Shown: piece after piece, positions 19,582-29,618 of the stretch
Layout of the letters: each line of letters opens with the position of its first letter
Numbering within the stretch: the stretch's first letter is position 1
NCBI GenBank assembly: GCA_945861275.1
Contig: CAMATZ010000014.1
Location: 45,345 to 109,344, forward strand
Length of the DNA: 64,000 nt
Direction of reading: 5' to 3'
From: Bordetella parapertussis
GTDB lineage: Bacteria > Pseudomonadota > Gammaproteobacteria > Burkholderiales > SG8-41
Position numbers and translations under genes: made by a program
The notes under the pieces: model-generated
What the model was told of the DNA's origin: nothing
Database searches by the model: none
What the model saw: only the letters and a program-made list of their open reading frames with translations

Positions 19582-20238
19582 ATGCATACGGCGATCGGCA
19601 TACTCGGCGGCACTTTCGATCCGATACACTACGGCCACTTGCGGCTGGCGCAGGAGGTCAGCGAAGCGCTGGGCCTTGCGCAAACGCGCTTTATACCCGG
19701 GGGCACACCACCGCATCGTGCCGCGCCGCAAAGCGCAGTGGCGCAGCGCGTGGCGATGGTGAAACTGGCGATTGCAGACAACCCCTTGTTTGCCGTTGAC
19801 GAGCGCGAGACACGCCGCAGCGGGCCCTCGTACAGTTTTGACACGCTGTCGGAATTACGCGCCGAACTGGGCGCCGCGCAGCCGCTGGTGCTGATGATGG
19901 GGGCGGACGCGTTTGTTGCCTTCAACCGCTGGCATCGCTGGCGCGAAATTTTCAGCCTTGCGCACATCGCGGTGGCGCACCGCCCGGGTGCCGCGCTGGC
20001 GGATATCCAGGATGAATCTCTGGCGCGCGAGCTTGCACAACGCCGTACGCCTGATGCCGCCATGGTGCATCGCGCCTGCGCAGGGTCGATCGTGGTGACG
20101 CCGATCACCGCACTGGATATTTCTGCCACCGCGATCCGCGCGGCGATCCACGCCCGGCGCAGTGTGCGTTATCTGCTGCCCGCTGCCGTGCTTGCGCACA
20201 TCGAAAGCAATCAACTGTTTTTAAAGGATAATTTATAA
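19582..20238 (+). CDS. nadD: Nicotinate-nucleotide adenylyltransferase
   Basis: 218 residues; a nucleotidyltransferase with GGTFDPIHYGHLRLAQE (HxGH motif, residues ~8-25), MMGADAFVAFNRWHRW, and the C-terminal ISATAIRAAI. Makes deamido-NAD from nicotinate mononucleotide and ATP. ATG 19582 is preferred; a TTG at 19570 adds four residues. It begins the conserved string nadD-rsfS-rlmH-maf-rng, with rsfS two bases downstream. Confidence 0.93.
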   Translation: MHTAIGILGGTFDPIHYGHLRLAQEVSEALGLAQTRFIPGGTPPHRAAPQSAVAQRVAMVKLAIADNPLFAVDERETRRSGPSYSFDTLSELRAELGAAQPLVLMMGADAFVAFNRWHRWREIFSLAHIAVAHRPGAALADIQDESLARELAQRRTPDAAMVHRACAGSIVVTPITALDISATAIRAAIHARRSVRYLLPAAVLAHIESNQLFLKDNL

Positions 20239-20240
20239 CC

Positions 20241-20651
20241 ATGCGCCTGGACAAATTAACCCGCGCGGCATTCGATGCGCTGGAAGACGTGAAAGCACGT
20301 GACATTCAGGTGTTCGATGTAAAAAAAATGACCGCGTTTTTCGATACCGTGATCGTCGCCAGCGGAGACTCCAACCGGCAGTGCCGCGCGCTCGCCAACC
20401 GGGTGCAGGAAATGGTTAAAGCCGCCGGCGGCAAGGTCTACGGCGTCGAAGGCGAACGAACGGGCGAGTGGGTGCTGGTGGATATCGGTGCGGCAGTGAT
20501 ACACATCATGCAACCGGCGATACGCCAGTACTACAATCTCGAAGAACTGTGGGCGCCGCCGCCCAAACGCGCCAAGGCCAGCAAACCAGCCACGGCGGTC
20601 AAGACCAGCAAGCCTGCCAAACCGCGCGCCAAACGCGCAGTCCCAAAGTAA
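20241..20651 (+). CDS. rsfS: Ribosomal silencing factor RsfS
   Basis: 136 residues. The RsfS core (DIQVFDVKKMTAFFDTVIVASGDSNRQ, GEWVLVDIGAAVIHIM, REYYNLEELW-like) covers about 110 residues and binds uL14 to block subunit joining in starvation. The C-terminal ~25 residues are a Lys/Ala/Pro-rich tail absent from many homologues. Directly follows nadD. Confidence 0.93.
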   Translation: MRLDKLTRAAFDALEDVKARDIQVFDVKKMTAFFDTVIVASGDSNRQCRALANRVQEMVKAAGGKVYGVEGERTGEWVLVDIGAAVIHIMQPAIRQYYNLEELWAPPPKRAKASKPATAVKTSKPAKPRAKRAVPK

Positions 20652-20671
20652 CCCGGTGACGCGGTGAAGCC

Positions 20672-21151
20672 GTGAAGCTCTGTGTGCTGGCGGTGGGACA
20701 CCGCATGCCCGAATGGATCAACAGCGGGTTTAGCCAGTACGCCAGACGCTTGCCCCGCGAAATGCCGCTGGCGCTGATTGAACTTAAGCCGGAACCGCGT
20801 GGCGCCGTATCCGGTGCCGGTGATGCCGCACGGGTGCTGGACAAGGAAGCACAGCGCATCGAAGCGGCACTGCCAAAAAATGCGCTGACGGTGGTGCTGG
20901 ATGAGAGCGGCAAGAGCGTGTCCACACGGCAACTGGCGCAGCGCATGCTGCAGTGGCGCAACGGCGGCCGGGACGTGGCGTTTGTCATCGGCGGCGCCGA
21001 TGGCACGGCGGCACGTTTGAAATCCGGCGCGCACTGGTTGTGGTCGCTGTCACCGCTGACGCTGCCGCATGGGCTCGCGCGGGTGGTGCTTGCCGAGCAG
21101 TTGTACCGCGCCGCGTCGATCCTCGGCAATCACCCGTATCATCGGGATTGA
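20672..21151 (+). CDS. rlmH: 23S rRNA pseudouridine-1915 N3-methyltransferase
   Basis: 159 residues, a SPOUT knot methyltransferase with the SAM-binding FVIGGADG near residue 107 and the C-terminal LPHGLARVVLAEQLYRAASILGNHPYH typical of RlmH. GTG start at 20672, 20 bases after rsfS. Modifies helix 69 of 23S rRNA. Confidence 0.95.
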   Translation: MKLCVLAVGHRMPEWINSGFSQYARRLPREMPLALIELKPEPRGAVSGAGDAARVLDKEAQRIEAALPKNALTVVLDESGKSVSTRQLAQRMLQWRNGGRDVAFVIGGADGTAARLKSGAHWLWSLSPLTLPHGLARVVLAEQLYRAASILGNHPYHRD

Positions 21152-21153
21152 AC

Positions 21154-21237
21154 GGCAGGACTGAGGAATGAGGACTGAGTAACCCGCTGCGGCGCTTGCT
21201 CAGTCCTCAGTCCTGATAACTGCCCCTAAGTCCTGCA
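21154..21237. repeat. Inverted repeat with AGGACTGAG units between rlmH and maf
   Basis: Left arm AGGACTGAG, AATG, AGGACTGAG (21159-21180); right arm CTCAGTCCTCAGTCCT (21200-21215) with a further AAGTCCTG at 21229-21236. It has the layout of the heptad family, tandem units facing inverted units across a short GC-rich core, but another unit sequence. Confidence 0.7.
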
Positions 21238-21238
21238 T

Positions 21239-21844
21239 ATGAATCAAATATATCTGGCGTCGCGCAGCACGCGGCGGCGCGCGCTGTTACATCAGATCGG
21301 CGTCGGTCACGAACTCCTGTTGCTGCGCGAAGATGCCAAACGCCGTCTGGACGTGGACGAGACACCGCATGAAAACGAAGCGCCGCGCGACTACGCCCTG
21401 CGCGTGGCCAGCGCCAAGGCCCGCGCCGGGTTGAATGCCCTGGCACGGCGCGCGGGTGTGCCAAAGCCGGTGCTCGCCGCCGACACTACCATCGCCTTGA
21501 ATGAACGCATCATCGGCAAACCGCGCGATGCCATGCACGCGCAAGAAATTCTCGCCACACTCAGCGGTCGCGAACACACCGTGATTACCGTGGTGGCGAT
21601 GGCATTCGCCACGCGTTTCGAGACGCGCGTAAGCATATCCAGCGTGTGGATGCAGCCGCTGGATAGCGCGCGCATACACCGTTACATCCAGACCGGCGAG
21701 CCCATGGACAAGGCCGGCGCGTACGCGGTGCAGGGCCGCGCTGCCGCGTTCATCACGCGTATCGAAGGCAGTTACTCCGGTATCATGGGCTTGCCGCTGG
21801 CGCAAACGGCGGAGTTGCTGGCGCTCTTTGGTGTTGAAACGTGA
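21239..21844 (+). CDS. maf: Maf-like nucleoside triphosphate pyrophosphatase
   Basis: 201 residues; N-terminal LASRSTRRRALLHQIG, then VLAADTTIALNERIIGKP and GAYAVQGRAAAFITRIEGSYSGIMGLPL. Maf enzymes hydrolyse non-canonical or modified NTPs; which subfamily this is cannot be decided by eye. The TGA stop is contained in the first GTGAAG heptad of the following repeat. Lies between rlmH and rng as usual in betaproteobacteria. Confidence 0.9.
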   Translation: MNQIYLASRSTRRRALLHQIGVGHELLLLREDAKRRLDVDETPHENEAPRDYALRVASAKARAGLNALARRAGVPKPVLAADTTIALNERIIGKPRDAMHAQEILATLSGREHTVITVVAMAFATRFETRVSISSVWMQPLDSARIHRYIQTGEPMDKAGAYAVQGRAAAFITRIEGSYSGIMGLPLAQTAELLALFGVET

Positions 21845-21929
21845 AGGGGGAAGAGTGAAGAGTGAAGAGTAAAGTCCACCCCGCGCAGTGCATCTTTCAC
21901 CCTTCACCCTTCACTCTTCACCCTTCACG
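21841..21929. repeat. Inverted heptad element, core type I, between maf and rng
   Basis: Left arm: GTGAAGG then GTGAAGA units (21841-21871); right arm: CTTTCAC, CCTTCAC, CCTTCAC, TCTTCAC, CCTTCAC (21893-21929). The core (AAAGTCCACCCCGCGCAGTG, then CATCTTT) recurs inverted, with few mismatches, in the element at 43305. Confidence 0.85.
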
Positions 21930-21940
21930 GCCTCTAAACC

Positions 21941-23407
21941 ATGAGCGAAGAAATACTCATCAACGTTACCCCGCAGGAGACGCGCGTCGCCGTTATTGAG
22001 AACGGCGTGATGCACGAATTGCATGTGGAGCGCACCTCCGCGCGCGGTCTGGTGGGCAACGTCTACATGGGCAAGGTGGTGCGGGTGCTGCCCGGCATGC
22101 AATCGGCGTTTGTCGATATCGCGGGTGACCGCGCGGCGTTTCTGCATGTCGCCGACATCTGGGGCAGCAGACAAAACGGCGGCCACGGCGGCAGCGGACC
22201 GCCCATTGAACAATTGCTCGCCGAGGGTCAGAACCTGATGGTGCAGGTGGTGAAAGACCCGCTGGGCACCAAGGGCGCGCGGCTCTCCACGCAAATCAGC
22301 ATCGCCGGGCGGTTCCTGGTGTATCTGCCGCAGGACGACGCTTACATCGGCATATCGCAACGCATCGAGGATGAAGAAGGCCGTGCGCATTTGCGTGAAA
22401 AACTGCAAGCTCTTCTGCCCTGCGGCGAAAAGGGCGGCTACATCATACGCACCATGGCGGAGACAGCCTCCGAAATTGAACTGGCTTCCGATCTCGCCTT
22501 TTTGCACAAGATTTGGCGGCGCATACAGGAACACGCGCGGAGCGCCGCGCCATTGACGCTTTTGTATCAGGACCTGAATCTGAGTCTGCGCGTGCTGCGC
22601 GATTTTGTCGGAGACGAAACGGCGCAGATCCTGGTCGATACCGAAACCGTGCATCGCACCCTGCAGCAGTTCGCACGCGATTACACACCGGCCAGCGCCG
22701 AGCGCATCAACTGGTATCAGGGCGAGCGGCCGCTGTTTGATTTGTATGGCGTTGAGGGCGAGATCGAAAAAGCGCTGGCGCGGCGCGTGGGCCTTAAATC
22801 CGGCGGCTATCTGATCTTCGACCAGACCGAAGCGCTGACCACGGTTGACGTCAATACCGGCGGCTTCGTGGGTGTGCGCAGTTTTGATGACACCATCTTC
22901 AAAACCAATCTCGAAGCCGCGCAGGTGATCGCGCGCCAATTGCGGCTGCGCAATCTCGGCGGCATTATTATCATCGACTTCATCGACATGGCCAGCGACG
23001 AGCATCGTAACGCGGTGCTCAACGAATTGCGCAAGGCGCTGGCGCGCGACCGTACGCGCATGACCATCAACGGCTTCACCCAATTGGGGCTGGTGGAAAT
23101 GACGCGCAAGCGCACGCGCGAGTCGCTGGCACATGTGTTGTGCCAGCCCTGCCCGGTATGCGAAGGCCGCGGGGAGCTCAAAACCGCGCAGACCGTGTGT
23201 TACCAGATTTTGCGCGAACTGATGCTGGAGGCGCGCCAGTTCGATGCGCGTGAATTCCGCATTCTTGCCTCGCAACAAGTGATCGATATGTTTCTCGACG
23301 AGGAATCGCAAAGCCTGGCGATACTGTCCGACGACATCGGCAAACCGGTGTCGCTGCAGGTTGAAAGCCTTTACAACCAGGAACAGTTTGATATTGTGTT
23401 GATGTAG
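21941..23407 (+). CDS. rng: Ribonuclease G
   Basis: 488 residues of the RNase E/G family: S1 RNA-binding domain (GNVYMGKVVRVLPGMQSAFVDI, residues ~36-60), RNase H-like and DNase I-like domains with the Mg site DVNTGGFVG and IIIIDFIDM, and a zinc-link motif CQPCPVCEGRG (~residue 400). It processes 16S rRNA 5' ends. It lacks the long C-terminal tail of RNase E, hence RNase G. The ATG stands 11 bases after a heptad element and another element starts within a few bases of its TAG stop. Confidence 0.94.
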   Translation: MSEEILINVTPQETRVAVIENGVMHELHVERTSARGLVGNVYMGKVVRVLPGMQSAFVDIAGDRAAFLHVADIWGSRQNGGHGGSGPPIEQLLAEGQNLMVQVVKDPLGTKGARLSTQISIAGRFLVYLPQDDAYIGISQRIEDEEGRAHLREKLQALLPCGEKGGYIIRTMAETASEIELASDLAFLHKIWRRIQEHARSAAPLTLLYQDLNLSLRVLRDFVGDETAQILVDTETVHRTLQQFARDYTPASAERINWYQGERPLFDLYGVEGEIEKALARRVGLKSGGYLIFDQTEALTTVDVNTGGFVGVRSFDDTIFKTNLEAAQVIARQLRLRNLGGIIIIDFIDMASDEHRNAVLNELRKALARDRTRMTINGFTQLGLVEMTRKRTRESLAHVLCQPCPVCEGRGELKTAQTVCYQILRELMLEARQFDAREFRILASQQVIDMFLDEESQSLAILSDDIGKPVSLQVESLYNQEQFDIVLM

Positions 23408-23410
23408 AAG

Positions 23411-23500
23411 CGTGAAGAGTGAAGAGTGAAGGGTAAAAACCCGTGAAGATGTGAAGGAGTGAATGGGGTACCCCTTCACTCTTCACTCTTCACCCTTCAC
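23411..23500. repeat. Inverted heptad element, core type II, between rng and the cls-like gene
   Basis: Left arm GTGAAGA, GTGAAGA, GTGAAGG (23412-23432) and a looser GTGAAGAT, GTGAAGGA, GTGAATG; core GGGGTACCCC (23466-23475, self-complementary); right arm CTTCACT, CTTCACT, CTTCACC, CTTCAC (to 23500). Confidence 0.85.
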
Positions 23501-23517
23501 AGCCCAAAGGGCCAACC

Positions 23518-24990
<1,473 letters not shown>

Positions 24991-25007
24991 AAAACGCCAA
25001 CGTAAAA

Positions 25008-25577
25008 TCAGAATCCGCCGCTGACCCAGCGTTCCAGGTAAGCCAGCGGAACCATCAGCACCAGTTGCAGCAGCAGCAGCGCAATCAGCGGCGACAGATC
25101 GACCATGCCGATGGGCGGCACCAGCCGCTGAATCGGCCGCAGCAGCGGGCGCGTCAATGCGGCGACCACCGGCGCCATCGGACTGGCCGGATTCACCCAC
25201 GACAAAATAACCTGTAAAAAAATCGCGCCTATCGCCAGATAAATCGCCAGCCGCAGCAGCATCACCACCGCCATCAACAGCAACAGGCCCGTGGCTGCGC
25301 CCGAATCCGGCACCACGCCTCTGAGCAGAAGTAGCAGCAGCACTTCGACAACCAATACCAGCCATGCCAGCACCAGCGTCGCAAGATCATGTCCCCGCAG
25401 GCCGGGAATTACGCGCCGCGCCGGCAACACCACGAAGTTGGTCAGCGCCTGCACAAACGCCGACAGCGGGTTGCGCGAGGCGGTGCGGCTCGCCTGCATC
25501 CAGAAGCGCAGCAACAACACCCCGGCGAAGAATTCGCACAGGGTCTGAATCAGGAATACCAGCGCTTGCGTGAACAT
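25008..25577 (-). CDS. yggT: YggT family membrane protein
   Basis: 189 residues with two YGGT repeats, each a pair of membrane helices around an FVVLPARRVIP- or LTRPLLRPIQRLVPP-like polar motif. The family is linked to osmotic tolerance and to cell-division or secretion factors in other bacteria, but its molecular role is unsettled. It is the last gene of yggS-proC-yggT. Confidence 0.9.
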   Translation of the reverse strand: MFTQALVFLIQTLCEFFAGVLLLRFWMQASRTASRNPLSAFVQALTNFVVLPARRVIPGLRGHDLATLVLAWLVLVVEVLLLLLLRGVVPDSGAATGLLLLMAVVMLLRLAIYLAIGAIFLQVILSWVNPASPMAPVVAALTRPLLRPIQRLVPPIGMVDLSPLIALLLLQLVLMVPLAYLERWVSGGF

Positions 25578-25620
25578 ATAAAATTATCAATAAAAACAAT
25601 TAGTTACAATGCTTACGCGA

Positions 25621-26433
25621 TCAGCCTTTCCCCAACTCATCGCCCAGTTCGCGCGAGCGTTCGGCGGCGGCTTTCACCGCACGCACGATGGCAGCCTTGA
25701 GCACATCGCCTTCCATCGATGCCAGCGCGCGTTCGGTGGTGCCGCCTTTGGAAGTGACGCGTGCGCGCAAGGTGGCGGTGTCTTCGCTGCTTTGCGCGGC
25801 GAGTTTGGCCGCGCCGCTAAACGTGGTGATCGCCAATTGGCGCGCTGTCGCCGGGCTCAGGCCCAGTTCGCGTGCGGCCAGCTCCAGTGCTTCGATAAAA
25901 TAAAATACGTAGGCAGGCCCGCTGCCCGACACTGCGGTTACCGCATCGATATCCTGCTCGCGCCCGACCCACACGCTTTCGCCCACCGCGCCCATGATGG
26001 TTTCAGCGCGCGCGCGATCTTCGGCCGAAACCCCCGGCATGGCGTAGAGGCCGGAGATACCCGCGAGCACCAGCGCCGGCGTGTTGGGCATGACGCGCAC
26101 AATACGTTGATGGCCGTTAAGCCAGCGTGACAAATCGGCGCCGCGTATACCCGCGGCGATACTGATGACCAGGGCGTTGCGGATCAGCGGCGCGAGTTGC
26201 GCGGCAGCCTCGCGCATATGCTGCGGCTTGATGGCAAGCAGCACGCAATCCGCTTGCACCGCTTCGGCGCTCACGCCGGAAAAGGTTTGAATGCCGAAGG
26301 CCTGTTGCAGTTTTTCGCGCGCGGCCGGCGCTATTTCGACCACGCGCAGGTTGTCGCGATTCCAGCCCCGCTGTAACAGGCCGCCAATAATGGCGCTGGC
26401 CATGTTGCCGCCGCCGATGAAGGTGAGGTTCAT
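25621..26433 (-). CDS. proC: Pyrroline-5-carboxylate reductase
   Basis: 270 residues. Rossmann start FIGGGNMASAIIGGLLQRGW, then VLLAIKPQHM, RVMPNTPALV (~residue 115), and the dimerisation motif VSGSGPAYVFYFIEALE. Last step of proline synthesis, NAD(P)H dependent. ATG 26433 is the family start; the open frame runs further upstream only through the repeat, giving heptad-coded LHPSLFT peptides that are not real. Confidence 0.95.
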   Translation of the reverse strand: MNLTFIGGGNMASAIIGGLLQRGWNRDNLRVVEIAPAAREKLQQAFGIQTFSGVSAEAVQADCVLLAIKPQHMREAAAQLAPLIRNALVISIAAGIRGADLSRWLNGHQRIVRVMPNTPALVLAGISGLYAMPGVSAEDRARAETIMGAVGESVWVGREQDIDAVTAVSGSGPAYVFYFIEALELAARELGLSPATARQLAITTFSGAAKLAAQSSEDTATLRARVTSKGGTTERALASMEGDVLKAAIVRAVKAAAERSRELGDELGKG

Positions 26434-26443
26434 GGTGTAAGGG

Positions 26444-26588
26444 CGTGAAGGGTGAAGGGTGAAGGGTGAAGGGTGAAGGGTGAAGAGTGAAGGGTGAAGA
26501 GTGGTGCTATGGTAACGCGCAAGCCGGTGTTGCTGTTCACATTTCACCCGTCACCCCCCCTTACACCCTTCACTCTTCACCCTTCACG
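26444..26588. repeat. Longest inverted heptad element, between yggS and proC
   Basis: Left arm: at least seven consecutive GTGAAGG/GTGAAGA heptads (26445-26500). Right arm: TTCAC ATTTCAC CCGTCAC, a C-run, then ACCCTTCAC TCTTCAC CCTTCAC (26537-26587). The core of about 40 bases shares neither core type seen elsewhere. The right arm provides the TGA of yggS. Confidence 0.9.
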
Positions 26589-27267
26589 CCCTCGCGCCGA
26601 ACACGGCAGTACCGACGCGCACCATCGTGGCGCCCTCGGCGATGGCATCCTCCATATCATCCGACATGCCCATCGACAGCGTGTCCAGCGGATGCCCCAG
26701 TGCGATCAGCGTATCCTGCAGCTGGCGCAACAACGCGTAGCGCTGGCGGCGCAGCGCGGTGTCAGGTGTGGGTTCGGGAATGGCCATCAGGCCGCGCAAC
26801 TTAAGCCGGGGCATCGCGCGTATCGCCGCTGCCAGCGTCACTTCGGCGCCCGGCGCTATGCCCGATTTGCTGGCTTCGCCACTGATATTGACCTGGATGC
26901 ACACGTTCAGCGGCGGCAGGTGGGGGGGCCGCGCATCGTTTAGCCGTGCCGCAATGCGTTCGCGTTCGACGCTGTGCACCCAATGAAAGTTTTCCGCGAT
27001 AAGCCGTGTCTTGTTGCTCTGCAGGGGGCCGATAAAATGCCATTCGAGATCCAGCGCACTCAGCAGCCTGATTTTATCCAGCGCTTCCTGCAGATAATTC
27101 TCGCCAAACGCGCGCTGCCCGGCGGCGGCGCACTCGCGCAGCGTGCCTGCCGCAACCGTTTTGCTTACCGCGAGCAGCGTTATCGCGTCCGGCGCTCGCC
27201 CTGCGGCGTTTGCGGCAGTGGCGATGCGGGACTTCACACCTTGCAAGTTGGCGGCGATTGTGGACAT
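26584..27267 (-). CDS. yggS: YggS-family pyridoxal phosphate homeostasis protein
   Basis: 227 residues of the PLP-binding COG0325 family: ITLLAVSKT contains the PLP Lys (~residue 36), followed by FGENYLQEALDKI, WHFIGPLQSNKT and the C-terminal LSMGMSDDMEDAIAEGATMVRVGTAVFGAR. It buffers free PLP and affects amino-acid pools. First gene of yggS-proC-yggT, divergent from pilT. The stop codon is part of a heptad repeat. Confidence 0.93.
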   Translation of the reverse strand: MSTIAANLQGVKSRIATAANAAGRAPDAITLLAVSKTVAAGTLRECAAAGQRAFGENYLQEALDKIRLLSALDLEWHFIGPLQSNKTRLIAENFHWVHSVERERIAARLNDARPPHLPPLNVCIQVNISGEASKSGIAPGAEVTLAAAIRAMPRLKLRGLMAIPEPTPDTALRRQRYALLRQLQDTLIALGHPLDTLSMGMSDDMEDAIAEGATMVRVGTAVFGARA

Positions 27268-27386
27268 AATTTACCCGTGCGGGCACTATCGGGAATGGCG
27301 TAGAATCAAACCTTGGGATGCCACGCATCATCCTGCATGCGCATCAGTGACTGGACTTCAGAACCAAGCTTACCGGGGAAATTATA

Positions 27387-28427
27387 ATGGACATCGCGGA
27401 ACTGCTGGCCTTTGTAGTCAAGAACAAAGCCTCTGACCTGCATTTGTCGTCGGGGCTGCCGCCGATGATACGCGTGCAAGGCGACATCCGCCGCATCAAC
27501 CTGCCGCCGCTTGAGCACAAAGACGTTCATGCGATGATTTATGACATCATGAACGACGGTCAGCGTAAATTCTACGAGGAAAATCTGGATTGCGATTTTT
27601 CCTTCGAAATACCCAATCTCGCGCGCTTTCGCGTCAATGCGTTCGTGCAAAATCGCGGCGCGGGCGGCGTGTTCCGTACCATTCCGTCCAAGGTATTGTC
27701 GCTGGAGGATTTGAAGGCGCCCAAGGTTTTCATCGATATCGCCGATCAGCCGCGCGGCGTGGTGCTGGTCACCGGTCCCACCGGATCGGGCAAATCAACC
27801 ACGCTGGCGGCGATGGTTAACCACATCAACGAAAACGAATTCGGCCACATACTGACGGTGGAAGACCCCATCGAATTCGTGCACGAATCCAAAAAATGTC
27901 TGATCAACCAGCGCGAAGTCGGCCCGCACACGCTGTCGTTTTCCAACGCGCTGCGCTCGGCGCTGCGCGAAGACCCGGACATTATTCTGGTCGGCGAGCT
28001 GCGCGATCTGGAAACCATCCGCCTCGCGATGACCGCGGCGGAAACCGGCCATTTGGTGTTTGGCACCCTGCACACGAGTTCGGCCGCCAAGACCATCGAC
28101 CGTATTATCGACGTGTTCCCGGCCGAGGAAAAAGAAATGATGCGCGCGATGTTGTCGGAGTCGCTGCGCGCGGTGATATCGCAGACCCTGCTCAAAACCA
28201 AGGACGGCAACAGCCGTGTCGCCGCGCACGAAATCATGGTGGGCACGCCGGCGATTCGCAACCTCATCCGCGAGGGCAAGATCGCGCAGATGTACTCGGC
28301 AATCCAGACCGGCGCCCAGCTCGGCATGCAGACGCTCGATCAAAATCTGCAGGATCTGGTCAAGCGCAACATCGTCAGCAAGGAAGAGGCGCGCGGCAAG
28401 GCCGCGAACAAGGACCATTTTCAGTAA
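27387..28427 (+). CDS. pilT: Type IV pilus retraction ATPase PilT
   Basis: 346 residues of the secretion-superfamily ATPases: PAS-like N-domain (ASDLHLSSGLPPMIRVQGDIRR), Walker A GPTGSGKSTTLA (~residue 132), Asp box, Walker B ILVGELRDLETIR, His box GHLVFGTLHTSSA, and the PilT hallmark AIRNLIREGK near the C-terminus. Drives pilus retraction at the inner membrane. Followed after 41 bases by pilU. Confidence 0.95.
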   Translation: MDIAELLAFVVKNKASDLHLSSGLPPMIRVQGDIRRINLPPLEHKDVHAMIYDIMNDGQRKFYEENLDCDFSFEIPNLARFRVNAFVQNRGAGGVFRTIPSKVLSLEDLKAPKVFIDIADQPRGVVLVTGPTGSGKSTTLAAMVNHINENEFGHILTVEDPIEFVHESKKCLINQREVGPHTLSFSNALRSALREDPDIILVGELRDLETIRLAMTAAETGHLVFGTLHTSSAAKTIDRIIDVFPAEEKEMMRAMLSESLRAVISQTLLKTKDGNSRVAAHEIMVGTPAIRNLIREGKIAQMYSAIQTGAQLGMQTLDQNLQDLVKRNIVSKEEARGKAANKDHFQ

Positions 28428-28468
28428 ACCCACACTTCACGTGCCGCAGCGGCGGCGGGAGCATCAGG

Positions 28469-29605
28469 ATGGATAGAGACACCGGCGTCAAATTCATGCA
28501 TGACCTGCTGCGGGCGATGGTCGCGAAGAAGGCGTCCGACCTTTTTATCACCGCCGGGTTTCCGCCGGCGATCAAGCTTGACGGCAGGATGACCCCGGTC
28601 GCCAATCAGTCGCTCACGCCGCAGCACACCGCTGATCTCGCGGCCGCGATGATGAACGACAAACAGTCGGCGGAGTTTGAATCCACCAAGGAATGCAACT
28701 TCGCCATCAACCCCGGCGGCATCGGCCGTTTTCGGGTCAGCGCTTTTGTGCAGCAGGCGCGGGTGGGCATGGTGCTGCGTACCATCGTCGCCAAGATCCC
28801 GAATTTTGAGGATCTCGGATTGCCGCCGGTGCTCAAGGATGTGGTGATGGCCAAACGCGGTCTGTTAATCATGGCCGGCGGCACCGGCTCCGGCAAATCG
28901 ACCTCGCTGGCGGCGATGATCGGCCACCGCAACGAACACTCCTACGGCCACATCATCACCATCGAAGACCCGATTGAATTCGTGCATGATCACAAGAACT
29001 GTGTCATCACGCAGCGTGAAGTGGGCGTAGATACCGACTCCTGGCACGCCGCGCTGCGCAACACGCTGCGGCAGGCGCCCGATGTGATTCTGATCGGCGA
29101 GATTCGGGATCGCGAAACCATGGACTACGCGATCGCGTTTGCCGAAACCGGGCACTTGTGCATGGCGACCCTGCATGCGAACAGCGCCAACCAGGCGCTG
29201 GATCGCATCATTAACTTTTTCCCCGAAGAGCGCAAACATCAACTGCTAATGGATTTGTCGCTCAACATTCGCGGTATTGTTTCACAGCGCCTGCTGCCCA
29301 GGCGCGATGGCAAAGGGCGCGCGGCGGCGGTTGAAATCCTGCTCAATACGCCGCTGATCTCGGACCTGATTTTCAAAGGTGACGTGCACGAGATCAAGGA
29401 GATCATGAAAAAATCGCGTGAGCTGGGCATGCAAACTTTCGACCAGCATCTGTTCGATTTGTATGAGGCGGGACTGGTGAGTTACGAGGACGCGCTGCGC
29501 AATGCCGACTCGCTCAACGAATTGCGGCTGTCAATCAAGCTTCAGGGCAGGGAAGCCAAAGACAAGGATATCATGACCGGCATCGATCATTTGCAGTTGA
29601 CCTGA
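28469..29605 (+). CDS. pilU: PilT-like accessory retraction ATPase PilU
   Basis: 378 residues with KKASDLFITAGFPPAIKLDG, Walker A GGTGSGKSTSLAAM, IEDPIEFVHDHKNCVITQREVGVDT, ILIGEIRDRETMDYAI and GHLCMATLHANSANQALDRI. The C-terminal extension beyond PilT length is usual for PilU, which assists PilT-driven retraction. ATG 28469 follows a GGAG at proper distance; the open frame upstream overlaps pilT out of frame and is not coding. Confidence 0.94.
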   Translation: MDRDTGVKFMHDLLRAMVAKKASDLFITAGFPPAIKLDGRMTPVANQSLTPQHTADLAAAMMNDKQSAEFESTKECNFAINPGGIGRFRVSAFVQQARVGMVLRTIVAKIPNFEDLGLPPVLKDVVMAKRGLLIMAGGTGSGKSTSLAAMIGHRNEHSYGHIITIEDPIEFVHDHKNCVITQREVGVDTDSWHAALRNTLRQAPDVILIGEIRDRETMDYAIAFAETGHLCMATLHANSANQALDRIINFFPEERKHQLLMDLSLNIRGIVSQRLLPRRDGKGRAAAVEILLNTPLISDLIFKGDVHEIKEIMKKSRELGMQTFDQHLFDLYEAGLVSYEDALRNADSLNELRLSIKLQGREAKDKDIMTGIDHLQLT

Positions 29606-29618
29606 TCGCGACGCCGGT

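Noticed and set aside
21911..23479. Long antisense frame (522 codons) opposite rng
   Set aside because: It mirrors the GC-rich third-position pattern of rng and begins and ends in heptad repeat DNA; no protein family features.
26444..26588. Heptad arrays as a CRISPR
   Set aside because: Units are 7 bases, directly adjoining, and face inverted copies; no spacers and no cas genes.
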